Assembly (NCBI RefSeq): GCF_000715075.1
Contig: NC_134096.1
Coordinates: 61,947,854 to 62,011,853, forward strand
Length of the DNA stretch: 64,000 nucleotides
Direction: 5' to 3'
Source of the DNA: Nicotiana tabacum
Lineage: Eukaryota > Streptophyta > Magnoliopsida > Solanales > Solanaceae
The notes beneath the pieces are model-generated. The model worked only from the letters and a program-made list of their open reading frames with translations. It made no database searches and was not told the DNA's origin. Shown piece after piece: positions 23,701-34,897 of the stretch (position 1 is the first letter of the stretch; the number at the start of each line of letters is the position of its first letter). The position numbers and the translations under genes are program-made.

Positions 23701-24217
23701 AACGAGTTCGCCAAGTCTTGGATGAAGACAGTATAACATTTGATGATGAAGATGCGGACGACTTGATAATTCCTCATAATGATGCGCTGGTAATATCTCT
23801 ACTTGTACACGATACTAACGTTAAACAAGTTTTAATTGACCCAGGTAGCTCCGTAAAAATCATTCTACTAAGGGTGGTGAATGAAATGCACTCTAACGAC
23901 AAGGTGATACCAAAGGCACGATCTTTGTCTAGATTTTATAATTCAAGTGTTATCACAAAAGGGGAAGTAGTGCTTACCACGTTTGCAGAGGGAGTTATCA
24001 AGGATAAAAGTTCCAGGTGATAAATGTAAACATGTCTTATAATATAATTCTAGAAAGACCATGGATTCACGATATGGATGTTGTACCATCCACATTACAT
24101 CAAGTTATTAAGTTTCCTTCACAATGGGGAATTCGACAAATCCGTGGAGATCAACAGGCTTTCAACCACGATGAACGATGTTGCAAGCGGGGAATAACAA
24201 CTACAGAATTCAGTTGA
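23701..24217 (+). pseudogene. Tat aspartic protease
   Basis: The frame is continuous with gag. It contains HNDALVISLLV, then VLIDPGSSVKIILL; in solanaceous Tat elements the retropepsin site is commonly D-P/T-G-S-S, here DPG. NMSYNIILERPWIH follows in another frame (ILGRPWIH in the family) after a shift near 24010. Cleavage of the polyprotein is the family role; this copy is broken. Confidence 0.8.
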
Positions 24218-24399
24218 GGATATAGTAATACTAACCTCAACTGAAGGCATTCCAGGACAGACGGGTGTTGATTCAAGACCCGATGTTATTCAAGAGCCCG
24301 AAAAAAATGAAAACATCAAAATAACTATTGAAGAACTCGAAGTTGTAGTGCTATTTATACATAGGCCAGACAGAAAAGTTTACATCGGAGTAAATCTAA

Positions 24400-25350
24400 G
24401 CCCAGAAATGAAAGGTAAGTTAATTGAATTTTTAAAAGCTAACGCATATTGATTTGCTTGGTCGCATTCAGATATGACAGGTATACCACCAGAGGTTATG
24501 ACCCACAAACTGAATGAGGACCCATCATGCCCACATGTCAAGAAGAATAAGATGAAGCAAAGATATTTCAAAAATCAAGTGATCCAAGATGAGGTTATAA
24601 TCAAATAAAGATGGATCCTCTAGATGAAGAGAAACCCCCATTTATCACAGACAGGAGGACTTACTATTACAAAGTCATGCCATTTGGTCTAAATAATGCT
24701 GGAACCACGTACCAAAGATTGGTGACTAAGATGTCTGGGAAAAATTATGAAAGCTATATTGATGATATGCTAGTCAAGTCAGCACAGGTGGGAGATCATT
24801 TTCAACACATGTCAGACACTTTCAAAATTCTCCGCAAATACAATATGAAGCTAAATCCAGAAAAATGTGCTTTTGGCGCGGATTCAGATAAGTTTTTAGG
24901 TTTTCTTATTTCTAACAAGGGTATTGAAGTAAATCCTGCACAAATCAAAGCTATTGAGGAAATACCGGATGTTCTCACAAGCAAAAAAGAAGTGTAGAGA
25001 TTAACAAAAAGAATAACGGCCTTGGGAGCTTTATTTCAAATCATCAGAAAAGAGTTTTAAATTCTTTTCAGTATTGAAAAAGCAAAATCAATTTGAATGG
25101 ATTGACGAATGCCAACAAGCCCTCAAATCATATTTGTCAAATCCACCCTTGCTAGCCAAACCAAAAAATGGAGAAAGGCTGCTTATTATCTTGTCATGTT
25201 GGAAGTGGCGGTAAGTGCGGTGTTGGTACGAGAAGATAAAGGTAAACAATCTCCAATTTATTATGTTATTAAATCTTTGTTAGATGATGAGACTCGATAT
25301 CCTCACTTAGAAAAACTTGCTTTAGCATTAATTATGGCATCTTGAAAATT
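24400..25350 (+). pseudogene. Tat reverse transcriptase and first RNase H
   Basis: The RT start is visible as FAWSHSDMTGIPP-like sequence at about 24460. A deletion then joins DEVIIK to the palm (MDPLDEEKPPFITDRRTYYYKVMPFGLNNAGTTYQRL), so the finger region with the first catalytic Asp is absent. The catalytic YIDDMLVKS and the LNPEKCAFG and FLGFLISNKGIEVNP segments follow. The classical gypsy RNase H (about 25100-25350) survives only as pieces (ISKAPVLAKP-like, SPIYYVIKSLLDDETRYPHLEKLALAL) with stops. Confidence 0.85.
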
Positions 25351-25998
25351 GAGACCTTATTTTCAATGTCATCCTATCTCTATAATAACTGCTTTTCCCA
25401 TGAGGAATATATTGCATAAACAAGAACTATCTGGGAGGTTAGCTAAGTGGGCAATAGAAATCAGTGAGTATGATATCATATATCAATCCAGAACTGTAGT
25501 AAAATCGCAGGTTTTAGCAAACTTCGTAGCAGATTTCAGCATGAATTTAGTTCCTGAAGCAGAAAAGGAACTACAGGTATTTACCGGATCTACTCCGGGG
25601 ACTTGGATTTTATTTACCGATGGTTCCTCCAATGTTAAAGGAGCGGGCTTAGGTATTGTTCTAATTCCGTCTTCAAGGGAAGTCATAAGGCAAGCAATAA
25701 AATGTTATCTTATCACTAACAATGAAGCAGAGCACGAAGCTATGATTGCAGGTTTGAACTAGCACGAGAACTTGGTATAGAATAGATTGTGATCAAAAGT
25801 AACTCGCAACTAGTAGTTAGCCAAATGCAGGGGACTTACATAGCAAGAGAGGCACGAGTGCAACAATATCTGGAAAAGGTACGTGAATTAGTCAGACAAT
25901 TTCAGTTGTGGAAAGCCATACAAATACCTAGGGAGGAGAATGCAGAAGCAGATGTGTTAGCCAATCTCGCGTTTGTTGCGGAAATAACAAATACATAA
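25349..25998 (+). pseudogene. Tat second (archaeal-type) RNase H
   Basis: After LAKWAIEISEYDIIYQSR, a second RNase H domain begins: WILFTDGSSNVKGAGLGIVL, then NNEAEHEAMIAGL, KSNSQLVVSQMQGTY and PREENAEADVLANLA. This matches the additional archaeal-like RNase H known from the Tat clade; catalytic acidic residues are visible in TDGS, NEAE and EADVLA. Stops follow MIAGLN and ELGIE. Confidence 0.85.
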
Positions 25999-26089
25999 AA
26001 TGCTATTGTAATACATTTATTTCATTCGGCACTCGACCAAAACAAGAACGAGGTAAATTTTAATAATCTAACTTGGGATTGAAGGAACG

Positions 26090-27314
26090 AATTTGTTAAC
26101 TTTTTGTAGTACGGAATTTTATCCGAAGATAAGAAGAAGTCACAGTTTCTTCGCCATAAAGTCGCCCGGTATTGTTTAATTCGTGAAAACTTTTACCGAA
26201 AGATGTTCAGTGGACCTTTAGCACGGTGTCTAGGACCTTCACAAAAGGAATATGTGATGAGAGAAGTACATGAGGGGCACTGCGGCTATCACGATGTGGG
26301 AAGATCATTGGTAAAAACTTTAATAAGAGTAGGATATTACTGGCCAAAAATGGAAGAAGAAGTGGAAAACTTTGAAACCAGATGTGATAAGTGTCAACGT
26401 ATGCTAATAACATGCACCGCCTAACAGAACTGTTAAATTCAGTTATTTCGCCATGGCCTTTCATGAAATGGGGCATATATATCGTAGTCCAGTCACCTCA
26501 AGCTAAAGGAAAGGTATGATTTCTATTAGTTTTAATATATTATTTTTCAAAATGGGTAGAAGCAGGAGCTTTCAAACAGTTGTAAGAAAAGGAAGTTGGG
26601 GACTTTATTTGGCGAAGCATTATCTACCGGTTTGGAGTTCCAAAGGAAATCGTGTGTGACAATAGTCCACAATTCATCGGCACGAAAATCACATAATTCT
26701 TTCAGAGTTGGCAGATTAAACGGATAACATCCGCACCTTACCATCTTGTAGCCAATGGGCAAGTTGAGTCAACAAACAAAGTTATTATTAATAACTTGAA
26801 GAAGAGATTAGAGGAATCAAAAGGCAAATGTCCAGAAGTGTTACTAGGGGTATTGTGAGCTTATCGAACGACATAAAAAATAAGTACGGGCGAGACTCCA
26901 TTTTCACTTGTCTATGGTACTAAAACCTTAATTCCAATAGAAATAGGTGAACCAAGTACCAGATACACACATGCTATTGAGGAGTCAAATGAGGAAGAAA
27001 TGTGTATGAATTTGGATTTACTAGAAGAAAGAAGAGAAGCATCATTAATAAGGATGGCAAATCAAAAACAGATGATTGAGCGATATTACAACAGGAAAGC
27101 TAATCTGAGATACTTCAAGATTGGGGACTTCGTCCTCAAAAAGGTGTTTCAATCAATAAAAATGGCTAATTCGGGAAAGTTACGTCCAAATTGGGAAGTC
27201 CCTTACAGGGTTCGAGGTATCGCTAGAAAGGGAGCAAATGAGTTGGAGACCATTGATGGCAAAATACTACCATCAAACTGGAACGTTGTTCATCAGAAGA
27301 AGTATTACTTCTAG
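26090..27314 (+). pseudogene. Tat integrase
   Basis: The zinc-binding N-terminus is present (HEGHCGYHDVGRSL then CDKCQRM). The core shows KWVEAGAFKQ, GVPKEIVCDNSPQFIG and ANGQVESTNKVI, covering the catalytic Asp and Glu, but with stops between. The C-terminal part is open from 27000 to 27314 (KLRPNWEVPYRV, ELETIDGKILPSNWNV). It inserts cDNA in an intact element. Confidence 0.87.
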
Positions 27315-28281
27315 ATAAAGGAAGTACCCTTGGGCAGGTATCACTGGGATACAATTTTATTTTATTCTTTTAAATTTTACTAACAATTTTAGATGATAGG
27401 CAAAAATCTAGCCCGTACCAAATGATAATATTAAACCCAAAAGACATGCGAAATACTAAATTATTCCCGGTCTAGGTTGGAACCTTTCTGATGGAAAAAG
27501 GGTTATGCAGTCATCATTCTAAATATATATCTCCGAGTCCCATTTGTATTTTCCGTTTCAGGGAATGGACCAAAAAGAAGGAGTAATCCAGTGTTCAAGA
27601 TTTCATACTTCAAAGCTCTAACACTGGGGGAGGGGGGGGGGGGACTATGCATATAGACAAGGAAGCAAAAGAGCCAAAAGCCTGAATCAAAAACCTTGAA
27701 GAAACCTTAAGAAGGTGTGAACTCGCGAAAAGGATACAAGATACATTCCATGTTCCTACAAGTTTTAGGTTATGGCCAAAATTTAGTCACGGGATAATAG
27801 ACCCGATTTTGTATCTTAAAATCGCCTACAATATGAAAGTGTTGTACAAATAATTATGAAAATGTTGTACGAAATTTATTTAAAAGTACAAACTATAAAA
27901 CTTCCTCAAATTATTTCTTGTATGTCTACTTTGTATTTCATATATTTACACCAATATAAAGATGAGACGTCATCTTTATCAGTGTTGTTAATATAAAAGG
28001 GCCATCTTTTATAAAAACCCGTGTATATTGAAGTCACGGTCTGTTAAAGCATTTTAAGTGCAAGAGTAAGCTCAAATATTAAAAGGAAAAAAATCATAAT
28101 ATGCGACAAAAGCAATAAGGATATTTATATATATATATATATATATTAAGCCTTGGGAAAAACAGAAGTATTCATTTGTCATTTAAACCCCAAAAGAAGA
28201 CAAGGGTAACCAAAAAACAACCTTCCCAAAAACAACATTCCAAAAAGTTGTTAAGCTAAAGGAAAAGAAACAAAATAAAAG
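27315..28281 (+). other. spacer between Tat pol and the antisense ORF
   Basis: Non-coding. It holds a long G run at 27626-27643 (five G, A, twelve G) followed by actatg, and a TA microsatellite at about 28124-28146. Confidence 0.6.
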
Positions 28282-30943
28282 TTAACAAAAATACGGAAAA
28301 AAATAAGGGGCATCATCAATGGAAGCATCATCCATGGGAGCATCACCAACGGGAGAAGAAGGATTAACTTGAGAAGAAGAGGCTTGAATATCAGCCTCAC
28401 CAGCAACAAATCTATCTCCATCACCCCCGGGACCTTCGTCTTCAGGTGAGGAAAAACTTTGACTTTGCTGAGTTTTATCAATTACTTCTTTATCCTTAGC
28501 AATCTCAATATTAAGATCAAAACCCTCCTGGTTAGCTTCAATAAGAGTCTCGAGGCGAGGGTTTAAGCAAGCCCAGTTCACATCCATAGATAGCTTATCC
28601 TCGAGAATCTCATAATCCTTCTCCCACTGGTCAATCTTAGCTCTTAGCTCTTCTTTTTCTGCTTCAGTGTAGTCATAAGAAATCTTCAAAGGAGCAAGAG
28701 AACTTTCCAAGAACTGAATATTATCAGCAGAGATGCGGAGATCTTCCTGAACTTCATGAGTAAGTGTTTGAACCGATCCTCTCGCATAAACTTCTTTTTG
28801 ATTAAGGAGTTCCTTCAAACTCCTTATTTCTTCAGTTGCTTTGGAAAGGTGTTCAGCAAAGGAGGATTCAAGTATATCCTTATTCTTTCCAATCTGGCAA
28901 GAGGAAGATTTTTCAACTGCTAATTCAGCGGCAATAACTCTCATTTGTTATTCCAAAGCATTCTTCTCTTTTTCCAGAACTTCTTTTTCCAGTTGAAGAC
29001 CTTCGAATTGTTCCTTCCAGTTATCAGCTTCGGTGCGCAAATCTATGACTTGCTGGTCCGCCTAAGAACTTTTCATAAGCTTTGTGCCAATAAAGTTGAT
29101 CTGCAAAAAAGGAGGAAGAGTTATGAATAAGAAAGAGAAAAGGAAAGAAACCTAATTAATCTTGTACCTTCAAGGAAGAATGAATGATATCATTCATTAA
29201 AGTCAGTGAGCTATGGCTTTCTAACTTCTTCTTCTCTATGGGGCCTAGCAGAGGTTTCAACCTTACGCCGGCTTGACCAGATTTTCTTAATAAGTTAACA
29301 CCTTCAGGAACCTCAACAACAACTCTTTTCATTGCCCTCTTGCTGCAAGAAGGTTCGGCCTTTGCATCAGAAGCAGCCACGAGAATAACAACAGGAGTAG
29401 CATCAGGTAAAGACACGAGAGGGTTAATGGAAACTGAAACTGAAAAGGAAGCAAGAGGTAATTCTTCAGAAACATGCCCAAAAGCTTCATCACCCTTCAA
29501 TCCACGAGCAAACAATCTATCAACAGAACTTGGGGGAGGATCAGCAGCATCTTCATCAGAAATCACTAAACGGGCACTCTCTGGCTCATCCGTGAGTCTA
29601 AAAGGGATTGAACTTGATGAAGGGTCATGAGAAGGAGTAGTTTCATCAACAAAAATCACACGTCTCCTGACGCGTTGCCTTCGCACCAAAGAACCCTCCT
29701 ATGTTTTGTTTTCGTCGTCAGAACCACGGGGACCGTTAGTTTTTCTTTTTGAAGAAGAAACACTTAAAATTCTTTTCTGGGCAAGACTCATGGAAAGCCT
29801 GGTTGATGGAACAGATACGGGACTAATGTCACGAATAGGAAACAATAATAAAAAATGGAAGGATGAGAAATTCTCAGACAAACAAGGAAGAGAAGAGGAA
29901 AAATAGTGAAGGTAAATATTACTGTGCGTCTTCATTTCCCAACTGAATTTTTGAGCAAGGTACTTCCAGGACCTTTTCTCCATAGGTGCAGCCGTTAACA
30001 TCTTTTCTACCCAAGCACGAAAGTTGAGAATTTCATCAAAAACTTCCATGGTTATTGAAAATTTGGGTATATGATTACATGAAGTCCTTTGAGATTTTTT
30101 TTTAAAAACGAAAGCTGACGTGCAAAGTTCCATTTCTCCGGGAAATGCATGTTTTCTTCACACACTAATCCACTAGTGGGAGAAGCAATAAAACGGGCAT
30201 ACCAGTCATGTTCCCGATCATCTTTAGGGCTAATCAATACTCTCTTACTTCTAGCCACGAGAGTAAAGACCCCTTCACAAAACAGTTTGGGAGAGTACAG
30301 ATGAAGCAAGTTTCGAAAAGTGAAAGGCATGGAAACCAAATCTGCTAAATAACGAAGGCATGCAACAACCCTCCATACTATGGGGTCAATCTGGCCAAGA
30401 CACACGTTGAAGTAACTACAAAATTCAATGATCACAGGATCAATAGGAGGTTTGAACCCTAAAGTGAAGGGGTAGGTATAAACAAAAATAAACCGGCATG
30501 ATAGGAAGTAATTCTCTGGTTGGCACTATGGAGTAAAATTAGAAAATCTTGTTTCCAGTAACACTCTCATCGAATCAGGGAAAGAAGACCAGTAGTGATT
30601 AAACTCGGGTAAAAGTCAGTAGAATTGTGGGAGGCCATAAAAGAAACTTGATTCCTTATGGTTTCACGATCAGCTATAGAGGAAAATTTTTGAGGAACAA
30701 TCTTTGCAATTGTGGGCTCACACATAGGATCATTTAAATCTATTACTAGAAGAATATCTAAGAGTTAAAGGAACCCTAGGCCTAGAAGAAAATGGGTTAG
30801 CAGTACTACTCTAGAAAGAAGAACCACATTTAGATATTGAACCAAGACTACGAAACCTACCACCCATGTTACTTCTAGTAGGAGCATTAGAAGGAACAAG
30901 TTCGTCAACAATCAAACCTTGCGAGGGTCTGGTGAAGACATGA
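28282..30943 (-). pseudogene. antisense ORF of the Tat element, function unknown
   Basis: Read on the minus strand from MSSPDPRK (about 30943). First comes a globular part (30435-29935: YFNVCLGQIDPIVWRVV, FTFRNLLHLYSPKLF, NMHFPEKWN). A linker with basic clusters SSKRKTNGPRG and RRQRVRRRV (nuclear-signal-like) and Ser/Pro/acidic stretches follows (to 29168). The end is a Glu/Lys/Gln-rich coiled-coil-like region (29100-28282) with an acidic tail. Two candidate introns with GT...AG ends join the phases: 29922-29823 (100 bp, pyrimidine-rich) and 29167-29101 (67 bp). Stops and frameshifts show decay. Antisense ORFs downstream of pol are reported for Tat-clade elements such as Grande; their role is unknown and I assign none. 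Confidence 0.7.
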
Positions 30944-31310
30944 TTGTCCAAAGAAATACGGAAGGAAGGATGCAGAAAATGCAAAGAAGGAATAAGATGA
31001 TGGATATTGAAAAAGGAAGACTAAGAAATCAAAAAAAAAAAGAATGAAGTATTTATAAGGAGGCACGACCATTGTTAAAATTGGTCATTATGAATCTTTT
31101 CATAATGGAACCGTCACTTCGTGACTGACACAGCCACAGAAAAACCCTAAAAAGCGCTGAAAAACTGCAGAGTCAATCGTTGGAAGCCACGTGGCATGGG
31201 CAGTTATTGATATGATGTACATCCCATTGATTCTGAAGAAGACATGATGACACTCAAAAAACAGCTGCAAAGAATTCCCGCCATAAAAGCTTACCACTTC
31301 CCGAATATTC
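30944..31310 (+). other. 3' untranslated part of the Tat element
   Basis: Lies between the antisense ORF start and the purine tract. It may hold the promoter of the antisense ORF; the minus strand has no TATA box I would defend. Confidence 0.4.
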
Positions 31311-31312
31311 AG

Positions 31313-31328
31313 AAAGTGGGGGACTATC
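31313..31328 (+). promoter_or_regulatory. polypurine tract of the Tat element
   Basis: agaaagtgggggactatc directly before the 3' LTR start TGTATTGG; plus-strand primer position. Confidence 0.75.
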
Positions 31329-31764
31329 TGTATTGGTGGAAAAAAGGAAATACACGTGGAATGTTGGTATGCTGACGAAGCATGACACGTAGAGAAACGA
31401 TATAGCGACACGTGGCATTCTCAATTAATAGAATTAAGAATACGAGGAAGGCACGGGAGAAACACCCACGAGACAGTAAAAAGAAGAGGATCGGGCCTGG
31501 CAGTTCTCAAAGAAGAGGCGAGGACGGAATGAATAAGGATCAAAAAGAAGAGAAGATACATGAACCAGAAGTAAATAAGGAAGGAGAATCAGAGCAGTTA
31601 TAAGGCATTTATAGCTATAAATATGCCAGTTACGGTTATCTATGGTAATGGACAATCAATACAATCAAGAGGTTGTTGAGAAAGTGAAGTAAAACTTGGT
31701 TATCAGTAACCCGTTTTCTTCTAAATATAAGTTGTGACTGAAAATTTTATTTTATGATTAAACA
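31329..31764 (+). repeat. 3' LTR of the Tat element (436 bp)
   Basis: Matches the 5' LTR at both ends but lacks about 200 bp corresponding to about 22105-22300. TATA-like box tataaata at about 31616-31623. Followed by TSD tatag. Confidence 0.9.
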
Positions 31765-31769
31765 TATAG

Positions 31770-32290
31770 TAGCATAGAAAAAGAGTATACATATAGGCCT
31801 CTATTCTTAGAGATTGGCAAAATATTGTTTCTCTTTTTCCAAATAGTCCATATGAAAAAACAAGAAATCATGCATTTTTAGCTTCAACTTCTCACTGAAA
31901 CAGGACTGTTAGATTTAGTTCTAGAGAGACATCATAATTAGGACTATTATCATATCCTTCCTTATTGTCTTTTGTTACATAAGAGTGAGTTCTTAACTAT
32001 AAACCAAGTACCTAAGCTTGAGCCGTCATTTGACAAAGTTGCAGGCTCGTAATATACTACAGTAAGAAACGCTCTCGATAAATGGTTCCCCTGTTCTGAT
32101 ATCCTCGTTACGTTAAGAGATGCAAACACATAACAAATATTTTTATTTAACTTGCTCATCAAAAATTTATGTTCCTTTGGGGGATGTTTAAACGTCGTAA
32201 AATATACTTAAGAGTTCAAAAAATATGCATCCTTGTTGTTCCAAACTGTTTTTGTTGTCCTGAATGCTCTTAAATTATTGTTTTTCTCAG
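31770..32290 (+). other. remaining native intron of the methyltransferase pseudogene
   Basis: About 520 bp of AT-rich sequence ending in a pyrimidine-rich tract and tttttctcag at 32281-32290. Confidence 0.6.
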
Positions 32291-32914
32291 TTGGCTAAGA
32301 TACAAGAATATGATAGCCACAGATACAAGTCCAAAGCAGCTGCAATTTGCAGCAAAGGTTTCGAATGTTCAATACATATGTACCTCTTTGAAGATGTCAA
32401 TGGCTGAAATTGAAACCAAAATAGGAGCAGAGTCAACTATAGGTTTGGTTTCAATTGCTCAATCAATGCATTGGTTTGATCTCCCAACATTTTATCAACA
32501 AGTGAAATGGTTACTTAAGAAACCAAATGGAGTATAGCAGCCCAGTGCTACACTGTGCCTGAAGTAAACAACTCAGTAGGTGTAGTTTTTGCGAATATTT
32601 ACACAATTGATGCTGGACATTAACCGGAATCTCCAAGAAAATTGGTGGATGGGAAGTACAAAATCATTGATTTCTTATTTGAGCCAGTCGATGATCGTAA
32701 TCATAATGGATCATTACAGTTTAAGATCGAGAAAGTGATGGATTAAGATTCTTATTTCACTTACTTGAAGTCATGGTTAGTTTGTCAAATTGCAAAAGAA
32801 AAGGGTGTTCAGCTCTTAACTGATGATGTTGTAGACAAATTCACAAGTGTTTGGAATGAAGATGGTGAAATCAAGAAAACTATATCCCTCCCAAAAGAAT
32901 TGAAAGTAAAATGA
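32291..32914 (+). pseudogene. exon 2 of the methyltransferase pseudogene
   Basis: It opens with LAKI and then loses frame by an apparent 2-base deletion before MIATDTSP. It is readable to KKPNGV (32535), after which other frames carry CYTVPEVNNSVG, SPRKLVDGKYKIIDF, KIEKVMD, SYFTYLKSW and KEKGVQLLTDDVVDKF to a stop at 32912-32914. Confidence 0.82.
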
Positions 32915-33270
32915 TCACACACTAATGAAATATTAAAGCTTTGTTTAAATTTTCCGTAATTACTGGATGATCTGCAATCACTATTTGTAAGCCTGATTTA
33001 CGGAGATATATTCCTGATATTTTATGAGTGAAAGAATACAAAGATATTTAACTAGAAACTATGATATGAGTATATATTTACTTCATCAATAGATAGTCAA
33101 CTCAATTTTGATATTAGCATCATATTCTGGAAAACAAAAGGCTCCTGCTCTAAATATTTCCTAAAGAGAATGTATGAAAAAAATTAATCAATTAATTACG
33201 CCTTACTCCTAAACTAGCATGTGTGATTCATAATGATCATCACACCAAACATAAATTCTTAACAAAATCC
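32915..33270. other. spacer between the two convergent pseudogenes
   Basis: About 350 bp of AT-rich DNA; it would hold the two 3' untranslated regions. I see nothing else. Confidence 0.5.
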
Positions 33271-33588
33271 CTAGTTTGCGCAACAATGTAATCTCTGAAA
33301 AGGATGACTAATTACACAACTGGCAGTGGAAGTACAAGCCTCCAATGTCGATCCACCGTCGTATAAAAAGAACGGATCTTTCAGCAACGCTTGTGCAGAT
33401 GGCCTAAGAGACATGGGAAGCAAACACTTGTCGATGATATCTTTCACTCTAGAGTCCTTTACGTTTGCAAGAGATGCCGGCTTCACACCAGCGGATGCTT
33501 TTCTAAATACTTGCAACTCATTGCTACACTCCCTATATGGATATTCACCAGTAACCATCTCAAGAAGACACATTCCGAATGCATATAT

Positions 33589-34897
33589 TGATGGATTAAT
33601 ATAAGCAGCGTAAGCAATTCCAGTATCAAAATCACATGTAATCTAGACAACCGGTTTACCTCTTGAAACGTGAACATATCTCTTCTACTCGTGAGTCTTC
33701 AGTTCCATAACTTCTTAATAAAATCTCCACCACCCGCACAATCATGATCCTCGAAAGTTCCACGGTCTTCTACTGTGTTACCCAAATAATATCTGAAAAA
33801 AATAATTTCGCGTGGGCGAAATTTCAAGGAAAAAGGGGCTGAAATTCGGCCACCATGTATTACCCCCTCTAGGTGAAAAATCTTATGTATTTATAGCACA
33901 AGTTTTCAGGTTAAAATCTCTTTTCAAAACCTGTTAGGCTTTTCTTTCCACCCTTTAAAATAATTCCTTTATTTCCTAATATTTAGGCACAACAGGGATC
34001 ACAAAATTTAATTAACAAGGCTTCCAATTATGAAATTAATTTCTAAATTTCGAAATTAATATCCACCATAATTAATTACGAATTATTCCACTAAAAATTC
34101 GTAATTGCGCTCCGTATTCAATTTCAAAATTCATCCATTAAATCTTATTTAACTCCCCATGTTAAGATTCAGATACTAATCAATTAAATTAAAATACTAA
34201 CGATTTAATTTATTAATTATTTCCTTTAGACTTTCGCTTAACTTATTTCATGTGTCGGATACAAAATCCACCAGCCGGGTTTACACATGAAAACTTATAA
34301 GCTTTCATAAAGGTGTATCATCAATCTCTAAACCGAGACATGGATTCCATCAACTAACTATTACTTCGCCAATGTACATTATTATTAACCAATTTACCAG
34401 GCATCTTGACCCACGAAAGAATCTCACCTTTTAATAAATCAAAAAAATAATAATATACACAACTAATAATAATTATATCAAGATTAAGAGTATAAGTACA
34501 TTTAATGGCTAGAGAGTTTATTTTATTAAGTCAATATAAAATACTTATCTCTACTTGGTCCGTTCAATACATACAAAATGTACTAGCACAAGAAGTTGGA
34601 ATTAAATCATTCTCATAATCAAGATAAATTATATTTAATCTTATTCTACAATCATCCGTGATGGTTTGTCCAATTCCATCATTAGATTGTGAACTCAAAC
34701 TTTATAATTATAAGAACCGATAATTCAATCTTCCGTGTATAAGCTAAACTCTATACACTAAATCATTTACTGTATAAGCAAATGACACAAACTAATATAT
34801 GATCTATTTAAAAGTTTATTAAAACTGAATAAATAATTATTTCATAATAAATACTATATCTAAACCAAACCCATGGTTAATAGTATATATCCCAACA
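33589..34897 (-). mobile_element. LTR-like insertion (probable solo LTR, 1.3 kb) in the WNK pseudogene
   Basis: On the minus strand it starts TGTTGGGATATATAC and ends CCATCA (TG...CA) and is flanked by tatat on both sides (33584-33588, 34898-34902). Removing it with one TSD copy puts VDIY back in frame with AFGMC. No coding content, primer site or purine tract is seen, so a solo LTR is the best reading. A start in TGTTGGGAT is common in plant copia LTRs, but the family is not established. Confidence 0.8.

Larger units (their letters stand above)
21767..31764 (+). mobile_element. Tat-lineage Ty3/gypsy retrotransposon (10.0 kb) with antisense ORF
   Basis: The LTRs are 21767-22399 and 31329-31764, TG...CA ended, with a perfect TSD tatag (21762-21766, 31765-31769). 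Order on the plus strand: gag, protease, RT, RNase H, a second RNase H, integrase; then about 1 kb of spacer; then a long ORF on the minus strand; then purine tract and 3' LTR. Dual RNase H and an extra ORF downstream of pol are known for the Tat clade (Grande, Ogre, RETAND relatives). Every coding region has stops, and gag and RT have internal deletions. The 3' LTR lacks about 200 bp that the 5' LTR has. It lies entirely within the methyltransferase intron, same strand. Confidence 0.92.
21517..32914 (+). pseudogene. SAM-dependent methyltransferase pseudogene, two exons, intron filled by a Tat element
   Basis: Exon 1 (21517-21673) encodes RPSYPEELFNFISSKAP and the SAM-binding motif VWDVGTGSSGQAAKS, then a clean donor gtaagt. 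Exon 2 (32291-32914, after tttttctcag) gives IATDTSPKQLQFAAK, SIAQSMHWFDLPTFYQQVKW, SPRKLVDGKYK, YFTYLKSW and AKEKGVQLLTDDV. This is the plant family of class I methyltransferases often called embryo-abundant-protein-like (about 260-270 residues); the substrate is not known to me. Lesions: start codon ATA, a small insertion with frameshift before ARPSYP, an extra Ser in motif I, a frameshift at the exon 2 start, several stops after KKPNGV. The 10.6-kb intron is 94 percent retrotransposon. Its 3' end faces the WNK pseudogene, 356 bp away. Confidence 0.85.

Noticed and set aside
22466..27314. Integrated pararetrovirus instead of an LTR retrotransposon
   Set aside because: Matched LTRs, a perfect TSD, an integrase with zinc finger and core motifs, and Tat-type dual RNase H; no movement-protein motif.
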